Shown here piece by piece: positions 52,472-63,426 of a stretch of 64,000 nucleotides of DNA. This stretch comes from Diatrype stigma (Eukaryota; Ascomycota; Sordariomycetes; Xylariales; Diatrypaceae): contig JAKJXP020000124.1 of assembly GCA_022225965.2 (NCBI GenBank), positions 1-64,000 on the forward strand. The letters are read 5' to 3'. The position numbers and the translations under genes were made by a program. A model generated the notes under the pieces. The model made no database searches and was not told the DNA's origin. It was given only the letters and a program-made list of their open reading frames with translations. Each line of letters opens with the position of its first letter. Positions within the stretch are counted from its first letter, which is position 1.

Positions 52472-55400
52472 CTACTCATGCGTATCTGGAGGCAGTTGAC
52501 TAGGGACTTGAGTGGAACCTTGAGCTATGCCGCCAATGACTGTTCGATGCTGGTCTCCCACATATCCTCGAGGCAGGGTGTCTTGCGGCGTACTACCCAA
52601 AATATTATACCGCCCCTGGTTTTGGTTTGCCTGAAAAGTATGGATCTCGCTCTGCGGCGCAGCAGGGAATTGGTGCTGCGTTTGGTTCAGATATGATTGA
52701 GTATAGTGTCCCATCATCGATTGTTGAAAAGAGGGCGGTGACTGGGCAGGGGGTGGCGGCTGGGCGTAACTGGGGAAACCACTGCTAGAAGAAGCTCCTC
52801 CGCTACGCGCTCGGTCCTGTTGATCCAGGTAGACGAGCCGCGCGAGATTGAGCTGGCTGACAACATCCGATACTTTCTCCTCCTTTTCATGTTCTTCGTA
52901 ATCATCGTCGCGCTCCTCGTTTAGGAAGGCTTTGCGGGAGTCATCTCCTCCCAACACATGTGCTCGAAAGCGGCCATAATCCTCAAAGAGTCTCTCGACT
53001 TCCTGGAAATGCGAATACCGCAGCTGTGGTTGGAAATCTGTCCCGGCTAGCCCTGGCTTTTCGGCTTCGTATCTTGCAAGCGATGCTGCCACCATGAATG
53101 CGTTTCGGATTTGCCGCCCGTTCCAGGCACCCTTGCCCTTGGGATACTTGTTGAAGTGGTCGGTAGCAAACTTCAGAATATCCTGCTCCAGAATGAATAA
53201 TTTTGGCTTCCCGCTTACTTTGTGCTGTTGCTCCTCGGTTTTCTGGAGTCGTTTCATGTTTGTATGGAAGATGTTCGTTGTCTCCGATAGGCCAAATCGT
53301 TTGTAGTGTAAGATTAGGTCTGTCAAACTTAGCATACTTCAAATAATCCCAAATCAGAAGACAATGATCCTCGCAAGATATAACGGCGATGAGATCTGTC
53401 CGAAGTACGTACGTATTCGTGACCCTAGAGCCGGATCAAGTTTCCCAATACGATTTGTAGTCAAGAAAAGAATGCCATTATAGTATTCGAGGCGCCGTAG
53501 GAAAACTGCATTCGTATATTTTTAGACATATGGACCCCGGTGAAATACTTGCAACTTATGTGTGTGTACTTACTTGATACGATGCTTGCCGTCGTCTCGG
53601 TGCTGGCGTTTCTAGCCGATAGGAGGACATCAGCTTCATCCATCAGTAGTACGCATTGCCATAAATGGGCCAGACGGAAAATTTCGGCCAACTGTTCCTC
53701 TATCGAAGACCCAGGGGTTCCAAGGCTACCGCAGGCGATAGTGAAGAGGGGTCTCCCGGTTGACTGTGCAACCGTCTCAGCCGTTGCCGTCTTGCCAACC
53801 CCAGGTTCGCCGTGTAGTAATATCAAGAGTCCTCTTCCTTTACCCCTGATAAAATCCTGCGTTTGTAGCAGTGCCTCGCCCTTGTCTTCTATAGTCTTTT
53901 CGATGTCATTCTTCCACAAGTGGGAGTGAACAGTTGCCTGGATCATTTTTTTATGCTCCTCTGGTAGCTGTAATTGTCGAAATGCATCCCGCTGAACCGG
54001 GGCGGCTTCTAATCGATGACAATCGACAGCGACAAACTTTCTCAGCCTCAGTGCGTAGACAAAAACTCTAGGGGGTAGTAGTGCCAGATACTCTCCTTCC
54101 GGTGGTTTGCAGATCCGAGAACCAGCCCGCATATAAGGGTCTTTCTCCAAAAGCATATGGGCTTCCAACACATCGCAATCATCGTCGATAACAACAGACT
54201 CCCGTAGTTCTGAAAGCTGTTTTGAGCGGCTAGCATCCGACCATTCAATGATAGCATGCGAACTGTCTATCGTTTTGCTTGAGCTTTGTCGGTATAGCAA
54301 GGCTTCTTCGTCAGTGAATTCCGGTTGGTAATGCGGACAGGCATTGATAGCTTCTCGGAAGTCGACTATGACGGCACCCTCAACATATTGAGTTCGCTGT
54401 TGCATTAGCCTCCATGGCTTTTCCGGGTCCATGATAGGGACACCTTCAGGGTCTGTGACAAAGGTCCAACCGTTGTAAAGTGCGTGAGCCTGTGACGCCC
54501 AGTAGACAAACTTTCGTCCCTGTTCTTGGTGAGATTCTAGTATTTCACTGGCGTCATGGACAAAGCGAAGAGGATAAATTTCGAGTTCCTTGATATTCTT
54601 CTCACCTTCGAAGTATTCAATATGAAAACTTCGCTCCACAGCTCCATAATTCATACCGTCAAAGTCTAGGTAGTAGCAGTCGGCCCTGAAGGATTCGTGA
54701 TCACCCGTAGAATCTGCTGAAGGAGTAACTTCAGCCTCGGGGGTCTGTGTATAGCATAGCCGCCAGACCTTTTGTTGCATCCATGATTGGTGCAACGTGT
54801 TTCTCCCCGTCTGCACGCTGAACTCTTTTTGCTCGGTTTCAGTCGCTTTGACAAGAGTCCTCGGAGGTATGTAGATAAAATCTCCAGGCCTGAAAAGGTA
54901 CCATAGATCGTCAAATCGTATCTTTGACCCATTTGGAGTGTTCCCCTGGTGGAACAACCAGTATTGAGGTAAGAGTTGATCCTCAGCGAACCGAATATAG
55001 CACCGTAAGTCGTTCAAGGTAGCTTCATTCATGGAATGTATTGGCGTATCTGGGAAATCACTTGGTGGAGCTTGTTCTGAGGAGACATCTACAATGTGTT
55101 CGACGTTCGACCGACTGTAAAGTTCTCGCTTCGTTTCGTCTGGTGCTGGGATGATATCCTCTGAAGTTTTGTTATACGCTCTTGATTGCGACTCCAATTT
55201 CCGGAGTTCTTCCTTGAACATGTCGTGAAAATGAACCAGGTACTTGAAAGGTCGGACAAAGGTATGTGGCTTCGTGCCCCAGGCGTAACCGGTCACTCTC
55301 CTGAAGATTTCGAGCAATGGTCTAGACCGGATCCTGACCCGTTGAATCCATCGTGAGTGAGTCTCAATTCTATGCACCCTAAGCGCTTGAGGGTTCTCAG

Positions 55401-55968
55401 ATGATGCACCTCCCTTCCGTCGTTCAGTCTCGTTCACCACGTCTTTCCCAAGCTGATATCCTCCGATCAATATCTCGATGATATGAGATCGGTCGTCTGG
55501 ACCATACCTATTGACGAAGTGTTCCCAGTCGCACTCTCTGACTCCAGGCAGCAGCTGTTCCGACTTGCTGTCGGTGGGGTTATAATTGGTAGCGGTTTGT
55601 GCAGATTCAAGTGATACTTGATTGTTGGATTTCTCTCCTCCCTTCGTGGTGGAGCTGCTATTGTCACTGGTGCCATCCCGGCCCTTTCCATCATGACTCT
55701 GAACCCGATTCTCAAGTCGATCTAGCAAGCTTTCGAGTCTGATGTAATAGCCTGCCGCCCGAGCCATAGACTCTTGATACGGAACATTTATTTCTCCTAC
55801 CTGGACATCAGCTGACTTTCCTGCTCGCTGGGGAGATTCGCTATTTGCAACTCCATTTTCTGTCGAGGCTGGAGACAGTTTGTCCTTGTCAACCACGGGT
55901 TTCGTGGAATGGTGCGGTACGTCTCCTGACGTGTGGACAGTAGTCAAGGGTTTGTATAAGTCAGACAT
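52472..55968 (-). CDS. Large AAA+ ATPase with DUF7025-type N-terminal region
   Basis: Three exons (55968-53574, 53505-53409, 53336-52472) join in phase to about 1118 residues. A disordered start and a short coiled coil (YYIRLESLLDRLENRV) are followed by a helical region, then a beta-rich block (GDFIYIPPRTLV, YYLDFDGMNYG, WTFVTDPEG) typical of the domain found before AAA in many fungal ATPases. The AAA core has Walker A GEPGVGKT at 720-727, Walker B VLLMDEAD at 773-780 and sensor-1 in LFLTTNR. The C-terminus has a helical lid with WNGRQIRNAF, then a Gln/Pro-rich disordered tail. Such ATPases are numerous in filamentous fungi and uncharacterised. The second intron's donor was chosen only by frame. 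It diverges from the STAND-like gene. Confidence 0.88.
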
Positions 55969-56598
55969 GATAAGAAGATAAATCAGTTCGCCTTTGTGTA
56001 AAAATCAGTATGCTAATGGATAAAGTCTTCAGCTCTTGAAATCACTTGCAAGATCTTCATATCTTCCAAGCCCAGGCTTTGGGTAATAAGTCACAAGGGA
56101 CATGGTTGGTTACCATAATTAGCATCACACAAATCCGACGCTAAGCTTATACGGCTGTGTGTAATACCACGTCATCCCCACCATACTTGATCGCGCCCGT
56201 AATGTAGGAAAGTCAGCTTGGAGCAATGTGACGGTATGTGTGTCTGTGGATGATAAGTGGCCTGTAGCCAATCACGTAAGTGGGAGAGCAAGTCCAAGCC
56301 TGTCATATACTTGCCTGAGGTGGTAACATAATGTATGGTTTGATGACCTGGCAGCTGCCTGGATCATCCTGCAAGGGTTAGGCCGGGATCTGCGATCACT
56401 GGCTGAGGTTTCCATCTTAAAACTGTATGTTCAGCCAACGTGCATGTCATCCGGCTGGGCTTACCTTACTGCGCCCCCTATCTAGGCTTCATATCCGAGA
56501 ATCGCTATACGTAAGCGAGCGGTAGATCTATCACAGTTCGCCTTTTCACGTCCAAATAATCAGAACATTCTATAAGTCTTGCAGACAAAAGCCTAACG
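55969..56598. promoter_or_regulatory. Divergent promoter between AAA+ and STAND-like genes
   Basis: 630 bp separate the two start codons and must hold both promoters. No repeats or recognisable sites beyond AT-rich sequence. Confidence 0.45.
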
Positions 56599-58614
56599 AT
56601 GAGCAACCAGGAGCCGACCACAGCAGCGATGGATACTGGGGCCAATTCAATACCGAAGGCCGTTGAAGAAAGCTACAGGGCTCTTGAGGAAATCCTGGAG
56701 ACATCCGAGGATTGTGAGGATGTTATGTTAGCCTTCAAGTATGAAGGCATATTATGGAATGACGTTTTAGAATCTATTCAAGATGCAAAGGAGGAGTACC
56801 ACACGAGATCCGAAAAGAACAGGCCGCAAAATATGTACAATGTGCACAAAAACAAAGCCATAATCATGACACTTCATTCCCTGACGGATATGATCCCAGA
56901 CCAGGATGGGCTGAGTGTGATGCGAGGCGGCCTAAAACTCATATTTAAGGTAGGAAATACCACCCGATATCTACGTAAGACCGTCGTTTAGGCTGATTTG
57001 TCAAGTAGTTGATACAAAAGCGAACGGAGAACCGAGACCAGATTCTCCGCACATTTGAAGACGTGCCTATGGTCTTTGCAAAGGCATGCGATGCCATCAA
57101 GACTCACCCTAACGACAAGGCCCTCCATGGTCATGTAAACAATTTGTTTACAGTCCTTATAGATGTGACCCCAAAACTCATTGAAATTCTGTTGAGGCGG
57201 AGGCAAGGAAACTGTCAGTGGATTGGTGAAATGAACCCCCTTGAATGGAAACCCTACTAAACAATCCCAGGGGCCAGCAGACTGCTCAAACAACACCCGG
57301 AGCAGGATGCTTCGACGATCAATGATTGCCTAGACACCGTGACGAGGGCGTCTCGGAGAGTTACAGACAGAGTGGACGTCCTTGTCGACAAGATTGTCAC
57401 CAAAACTCTGGCAGAAACAAGGCTTGTCAGCGCGAAAATAGAAGCCACGCAGACAGATCTGCGAAGCATGCATAAGAGCATATGCTCCATTCAGACAAGC
57501 CAAAAGAAAGTGCAGGGCATGATCATTAACGGTGAAGACAAGAGCACCAAGGACCTCGATGCCTTAGCCAGTGTCATCGACAGAAAGATCGAAAGTGCTA
57601 CATCGAGACTGACGGCAGATCTGCGCATACTTCAGACCTTACTACAAACCACTCTCAGTGACAGTACACATCGCACACCGACGCACATAGCACCGCGCTG
57701 TAAGCTAGATAAGATTCCACAGGCGACATAGGCTAACATACCACACAGCAAATCACTGTGATGCAGACCCATGCCAGGCAACAGCGTCTTTTGCCGACCT
57801 TTTCTTTTCAGTCGGATTGTCCGACCCGTCTTCCCTAGCTGCTGATATAGAAGAGGTCTTACGGGCAGGAAATAGAGTGAAGGGGATTGCCCGCGGCAAA
57901 GAGCTCCTAGTAAAGAAGAGATTTCGTTGCTGGGTGGAGGATATAAGGGGGCAGTCGGATATCCTGCTCGTCAACGGCCACTTGAGCGACCAGACGACAG
58001 GGAAGATATCTGCCCTTTCTGTCCTGGTAGCGCTCTTTTCCAGAGTGAAGAGTGCCCCGGGTGCGGTCACGCTGCACCATTTTTGCGGGTTGCACTCGCA
58101 GCAGGGCAATCCAGCCTCGGGACCGCGCGGATTAATGCAGAGCCTGGTTGCGCAGCTGATTCTCTACCTACACCAACACCGACGCGGATCAGCACGGGTT
58201 TCCATCCTGAGCGAGGGGTTCCTGCAGGACGTCGCCCGACGCGAGATGGTCGCGCTCTGCCTCCTGTTCAGCCAACTGATGGCTCAACTGGACCGGAGTA
58301 CCACGGTCTACTGCGTTATCGACAACGTATCCGAGTTCGAGACGTCGCTTGGTGGCTGGGGTCAAGAGATGGGCGAGGTCGTCGCCTTCCTGCAACACTT
58401 GGTCCACGACGACGCGCAGGACCGGGGCCCCGTCTTGAAAGTTCTGATGATTGCTTCGAATAGGAGCATTCAGATCCACCGCCACATCCGCCCCGAGGAC
58501 CAGGTTTGGCTCCATACAGGCAGTACCTTGTCTGATTCTGTTCAACAGCAGTCTTTTGAGCACGACTTTCAACGTGCTATGATATGCCAAGCTAGTCAGA
58601 CCCATGTAGTCTAG
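56599..58614 (+). CDS. STAND/NLR-like fungal protein without a P-loop
   Basis: Four exons (56599-56949, 57009-57213, 57271-57699, 57749-58614) join in phase to 616 residues. The N-terminal ~200 residues are an all-helical bundle of the kind found at the front of fungal NACHT/STAND proteins (ESYRALEEIL, NNLFTVLIDVTPKLIEILLRR). A long coiled segment follows (VDVLVDKIVTKTLAETRL). The C-terminal ~290 residues resemble the NTPase region of this group: DILLVNGHLSD in place of the Walker A strand and loop, TLHHFCGLHSQ, GPRGLMQSLVAQLI and VYCVIDNVSEFE at the Walker B position. No GxxxxGK[ST] exists, so nucleotide binding by a normal P-loop is unlikely. No WD, ankyrin or TPR repeats follow. Confidence 0.72.
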
Positions 58615-59070
58615 ACCTATTACAAGGCCCCCTTATTCCATATTATAGTTCATAGTTCATGGTACTTAGGTGATAGCGTTCTTGACATCTTGTATTGGAG
58701 ATCTTTGCAAAGACAACTATTTTCTACATTTTCATCTTTATTTGAAGCTTTAATATATTTAACCCCAGGTAATTAGACTGGAATGATGTTAGTTGAGTGC
58801 CCACTAGAAGGTGCGGCTAAGCCCGGGCCGCGTTATAGCGGCACGAAGCCTAACCCCACGTCTACTTCTATAACCCGCATACGCAGGGGGCGCATGAGGT
58901 CACCCTGACACATTCTACCCACTGCCCACTACTAGATCAGAGGGTCGGATAGTACAAGTGATCACTCCTGACCGAGTATTTGCTCTTGATCAGGTCAGGG
59001 CCGGCAGTCAAAACAACAACTGTTCACTAGGTGCTGAAGACAGATAATAACAGGGATAGTCACGCATAGA
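58615..59070. other. Intergenic, no gene seen
   Basis: AT-rich 3' flank, then the presumed promoter of the next gene. No repeats or RNA gene recognised. Confidence 0.55.
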
Positions 59071-60130
59071 ATGGCAGAGTCGCAACCACCGCTTCGCATC
59101 GGCTTCGTGCCGGAGCACTTCTCTACTCCGATTCACTTCGCGCAGAAGCACTTCGGTCTCACGGCCACGCTGAAGTCGTTCCCGTCCGGATCGGGCCATA
59201 TGATCACCGCCTTGCGATCCGGGGAGATCGATGTGGCCATCGGTCTCACCGAGGCCTGGGTTGCGGGGCTGGGCAAGGAAGACACCCCCGGCGATGGCGG
59301 CTACCGGATCGTAGGGAACTACGTTAAGACTCCCCTTTGTAAGCGCACGATACGTCCCGTCACTTTATAACCATATGAACATATGCATATATCCGTCCAG
59401 CTATGATATTGTCTTGCCCACGCCGTACTTTCCGTTGTTTCTAATATCCATATCTCTAGGCTGGGCCATTTCCACTGGCGCTAAGCGGCCCGAGATCGAC
59501 TCCGTGTCCGCGCTCAAGGGCGCCAAGATCGGCATCTCGCGCTTCGGGTCCGGGAGCTACGTGATGGGGTACGTGCTCGCGAACCAGCAAGGTTGGCTGT
59601 CCACGTCTGCGCCGTCGTCCGCCGCGGAGCCGCCGTACTCGGAGTTCGCGGTGCTGCACGACTTCGCGCGGCTGCGGGCCGCCGTCAACGACGGCGCGGC
59701 CGACTTCTTCATGTGGGAGCACTTCACGTCGAAGCGGTACTACGACAGCGGGGAGATCCGGCGCGTGGGCGAGATCTACACGCCGTGGCCGAGCTGGCAC
59801 ATCGTGGCGTCGACCTCGCTCCTCGGCCAGGGTGGTCCCGACCAGAAGACGGACCCGAGGCTCCCCGACGCCCTCGCCAAGCTCGACCAGGGCATCGCGT
59901 ACTTCGACCAGCACCACGACGAGGCCGTGCAGTACATCAGCACGCACCTCGACTACTCCGAGGCGGACGCGCGCGAGTGGCTCAAGACGGTCGAGTTCGC
60001 GCCCAAGACCGTGGGCGTTGATTTGGGGGTCGTGCAGAACTGCGTGGGCATCCTGAGGAAGGCCGGCGTGCTGGTCGAGGGGAAGGGCATGCAGCCCGAG
60101 GAGATGCTGGCTAAGGGCCTTGGTGCCTAG
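59071..60130 (+). CDS. Ca3427-like periplasmic-binding-fold protein (PBP type 2)
   Basis: Exons 59071-59338 and 59460-60130 give 312 residues (junction TPLC|WAIST). The fold is that of substrate-binding proteins of ABC importers: an N-terminal strand LRIGFVPEHFSTP, ligand-loop segments SGSGHMITALRSGEIDVAIG and KIGISRFGSGSYVMGY, then FFMWEHFTSK. It lacks a signal peptide or lipid anchor, so it is cytosolic. Candida Ca3427 and its fungal relatives share this layout and resemble the thiamine-precursor synthase NMT1/THI5 group, which has a conserved His and Cys cluster that I do not see here. The role is therefore unknown, perhaps ligand sensing. The 121-bp intron includes a weak CTAATATC branch site. 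Confidence 0.82.
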
Positions 60131-60764
60131 AGTACCTAGTCTAGCAGACCGGGTAGTTTTCAGGGGGCGGGGCAAGGCCGTACGTTGTAAGAATGTAAAT
60201 AACAGTAACAATGGCCAGCAGTGGTGTCATGAGATAAACGTAAATGTTTCGTTACGAAGTGATAGATGCCTTAATTGACGGGGAGTGACTGCACAGTTAC
60301 ACGAGACATACATAAACCCAGCAATCATTGACGATGCATGGAATCCGTGGCAAGGTACAGGGTAGGTACAGCTCAACCCCGTTGGACAGCGCCGATCCGG
60401 AGCTGAGAGTCCGGGGTGCGGAACAAAAGCCGCTAGGAAGGTACCGTAGCTAATTAATTGGCGGCCCCACACAAGCAACGTCGTCATTATCGACGCTATG
60501 ATTGTGAAAAAGGGAAATCAACTGATCGATACCTACAAGGTACCAAGACATCAATTACTCCCTCCGGCTTGCTTGCTCGCCGTCTCAGCACATAGTTAGT
60601 ATCTTGCTTATTTTTCCACAGCAAGAGGCGAGATTCTCTTACATAATCTTCTTCTATAATTTCATACTCATATTACAAGACTCTTTAAATGTGCCTATCA
60701 ACTCACCTACATAAGATATAAACGATATACGACCCCTCCTACGTACCCGCGATCCGTCCGTGCA
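60131..60764. other. Intergenic, no gene seen
   Basis: 3' flank of the PBP-like gene and presumed promoter of the mitochondrial protein gene. AT-rich, no recognised elements. Confidence 0.55.
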
Positions 60765-61757
60765 ATGTCGGCCGCCAGCGGCGCCTGGCGCCGCCGAACC
60801 GGGCCCTACAACTCCGCCCCCTCTTCCGGCAGCTTCTTCAGGAGCTTCTTCTCATCCGCTTCCGCTTCCGCTTCCGCTTCCACACCCCGAAACCCGCGAC
60901 CATTATCACTGCAAGACGCCCACTTCCTCCGTCGTCGCAACCACTTCCCCCAAGCGCGCGCGCGAACAGCCCGACGTTTCGAATCGACCGAGTCCTCCAA
61001 GTCCAACCCCAATCCCAACCCGAACCCAAACCCAAACCCAAACCCCAGCCCCAACGACAACAACCGCGCCCGACACCGCCTCAGCAGAATCCTGGACGGC
61101 GCGCTGCGCTGGACGCCGCGGCGGCTGCGGCCGTACGGGGAGCGGTTGCGGGCGGCGCCGGCCTCGCACGTGGTCGCGTTCCTGTTCCTGCACGAGGCGA
61201 CGGCGGTGGCGCCGCTGCTGGGGCTCGTGGCGCTCTTCAAGTGGGCCGGGTGGGTGCCGACGGCGGTGGTGCTGGGCCCCTGGGCCGAGTGGGCGCAGGA
61301 GGGCCTGAAGACGTACGGGGCGTACTTCCGCCGGAAGGGGTGGTTTGGCCTCGGGGGCGAGGGGGATGCGGCGGGGAGGGGCGAGGTGGCGCTGGAGGGG
61401 AGGTTGGACGAGGAGGTCGCTGCTGAGGCTGGTAGGAAGAGTGGTGGTGGTGGTGGGAGGGCGTGGTGGGGAGGGAGGAAGCAGCATCACGAGGAAGAAG
61501 AGGGCTCTGCGGATGATGGCGATGATGGGGTGGGCGTGGGTGGGATAAGCCATCGCAAGAAGGCCTGGCATAAGGTCAAGGAGGCCGTCACGCTGGGTAA
61601 CTTGGAGTCGGGTTACAATACGGGCATCCAGATCGCCGCGGCTTACACTATCACGAAGATGTTGTTTCCGGTAAGGATTGCTTTCAGCATCTGGGCGACT
61701 CCTTGGGGCGCTCGGCTCATCTCGACTACGTGGAGAGCTATGCGGGGCAAGTCATAG
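60765..61757 (+). CDS. Mitochondrial inner-membrane protein, FAM210/Mrx11-like
   Basis: Intronless, 330 residues. The N-terminus is Arg/Ser/Ala-rich without acidic residues (MSAASGAWRRRTGPYNS...), a clear mitochondrial presequence. After a low-complexity (Asn-Pro)8 tract the core has RLRPYGERLRAAPASHVVAFLFLHEATAV and PLLGLVALFKWAGW, the hydrophobic HE-containing helix of the DUF1279/FAM210 group, to which yeast Mrx11 belongs. A second hydrophobic stretch near the end (KMLFPVRIAFSIWATPWG) completes the usual two-helix plan. A Gly/acidic insert (GGGGGRAWWGGRK...) separates them. It is probably tied to mitochondrial gene expression, by analogy only. Confidence 0.75.
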   Translation: MSAASGAWRRRTGPYNSAPSSGSFFRSFFSSASASASASTPRNPRPLSLQDAHFLRRRNHFPQARARTARRFESTESSKSNPNPNPNPNPNPNPSPNDNNRARHRLSRILDGALRWTPRRLRPYGERLRAAPASHVVAFLFLHEATAVAPLLGLVALFKWAGWVPTAVVLGPWAEWAQEGLKTYGAYFRRKGWFGLGGEGDAAGRGEVALEGRLDEEVAAEAGRKSGGGGGRAWWGGRKQHHEEEEGSADDGDDGVGVGGISHRKKAWHKVKEAVTLGNLESGYNTGIQIAAAYTITKMLFPVRIAFSIWATPWGARLISTTWRAMRGKS

Positions 61758-62103
61758 TATATAACAACATGAATAAGTATAGATGGCCAGACCTATCTAT
61801 AAGGATACCCGTAGAATCCTAGTCACTCATGAACCAAATATGCAGCATTAGGTCAGCTTCTACCCTGTTTACTGCAAAAGCAATGATTGTTACTACATGC
61901 TAGTATACTTCAGTTGTCTACGCATTGTGGATCTGACGGGCAATTTGTGACCCTGAACTTTGGAAGTGTGTGGCTCATTTTGTCTACGGGTTTATCTTTT
62001 TGAAGTATCGAAGACGTTAGCCTGTAAGCTCCCCTACATGTTTAGGTTTCCTAGACCATGGATTTTGTTTGTTTTGCGACTGGATTGCTTGCTAAGAATG
62101 CAA
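61758..62103. other. Convergent 3' flanks, nothing seen
   Basis: 346 bp between the stop codons of the mitochondrial protein gene and NDK. No ORF, repeat or RNA gene seen. Confidence 0.6.
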
Positions 62104-62994
62104 TTACGGCTTCTCGTAGATCCAAGGGGCAGCGGCGCTCTTCCAGGAGAGGACCTCCTCCTCCTTGAACCAAAGAGCGATCTCCTTCTTGGCGTTCTCG
62201 ACGCTGTCGGAACCGTGGCAGACGTTTCGGCCGACATCGATGGCGAAGTCACCCTGTTCTGGGGGTTAGCAAGTCCTCCTAAGCGATTTCGACCAGCAGC
62301 TATGACTCGAATATTAAGAGGGTTCGAGAGAATACTTACACGGATGGTGCCAGGGGCAGAGGCGAGAGGGTTGGTAGCACCGAGGAGAGCTAGAGAGCAA
62401 AGTAGTTAGAATCAGCCAAATTATGACAAGTCTGGGGCGTAGAGTTTCCACATACTTCGGCCAGTCTTGACGGCATCACGGCCTTCCCAGACCATAGCGC
62501 AGATGGGGCCGCTGTTCATGTCTATGATATTTGTTAGTTTGAGAAGGTTGAGTGTTCAATCGGCGGTATAACGTACACTCGACAAGGCCGGCGAAGAAAG
62601 GCTTGTCCTTCAGATCAGCGTCTATGGTGAGAAGTATAGTCAGTATGCATATAGATCAATCAAGAGTGATAGCCATAGTAATAGAGTCTTACAGTGGGCT
62701 TCGAGGTGGGCCTTGCCGGGGGCAGTCAGCTTGATGGCGACAAGCTTGTAGCTATGGAGAATAATTAGCAACTCATACGAAGCAAAACTGAGCCATTGGG
62801 AGGAGGCCCGGGTGGAACAGAAGGGGACTCACCCTCGGTTCTCGAAGCGGGAGACGATGGGGCCAACGAGTCCACGCTGGACGCCATCAGGCTTGATAGC
62901 AATGAAGCTACATTTCATAAGTAAGCTTTGTCCCTATACCGATATCGATCCTAATTGTATATGTTCAAAGTACGTACGTCTGCTCGGTAGACAT
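62104..62994 (-). CDS. ndk-1: Nucleoside diphosphate kinase
   Basis: Seven small exons (62994-62978, 62907-62833, 62751-62693, 62621-62577, 62521-62456, 62389-62340, 62253-62104) splice exactly to 153 residues, the canonical length. The product starts [20 protein letters not shown] and carries NVCHGSDS with the phospho-accepting His, and ends WIYEKP. It transfers the gamma-phosphate between nucleoside tri- and diphosphates as a hexamer in the cytosol; the Neurospora homologue NDK-1 also takes part in light signalling. Six introns in 891 bp make it the most fragmented gene here. The frame stays open 432 nt upstream of this start (see 62995-63426). The canonical start was preferred because it yields the conserved protein. 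Confidence 0.96.
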
Positions 62995-63426
62995 CTTGGG
63001 TTCTGAATTTCGTTCTTCCGCTTTTTCGGGGGTTGAAGTTGTAGTGGTTGTAAGGATGGGGGGAAGAATTAAATCTTCAGGTGGCGTAGATGGAGTAGAT
63101 GAGGAGAAGAGGCCGGTTATAGCGCTCTTGTAGATTTGGTAATCGTGTTTGACGCTACGTGTGAAATTCCAACCGAGACGATCGTGAATCTGCCAGGGGA
63201 GGAGAAAGAGCAGGAAAAAAGCAGACCAGGCGACGATAAAAAGATAAAGGGCGGGGTGCTTGTGATGGCGGCCGTGGCCATGGCGGGGTTGCTGCTGCCC
63301 AGTGGTCGTGGTTCCAGAAGCTCCAGTGGCTCTAGAACCTGGACCTGCGGCGCCGTCGAATTTGGTGGCTTTTGCACTGTGCTGCCGCCCCCTGAATCCC
63401 TCCGGAGCACCGTATGTTTTATCCAT
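62995..63426 (-). other. In-frame N-terminal extension of NDK (possible alternative start)
   Basis: From an ATG at 63426 the frame runs without a stop into the NDK start, adding 144 residues. The extension has a Gly/Thr/His-rich head, one strong hydrophobic helix (ALYLFIVAWSAFFLLFLLPW), then an acidic/Thr-rich linker ending SEPKM. It could be leader sequence open by chance, or a membrane-anchored NDK isoform. A four-codon upstream ATG frame overlaps the start (ATGCGAGATGG). Confidence 0.35.

Noticed and set aside
61010..61050. AACCCA hexamer repeats resembling telomeric sequence
   Set aside because: The unit is not the fungal telomere repeat and it lies inside a coding exon, where it encodes Asn-Pro repeats.
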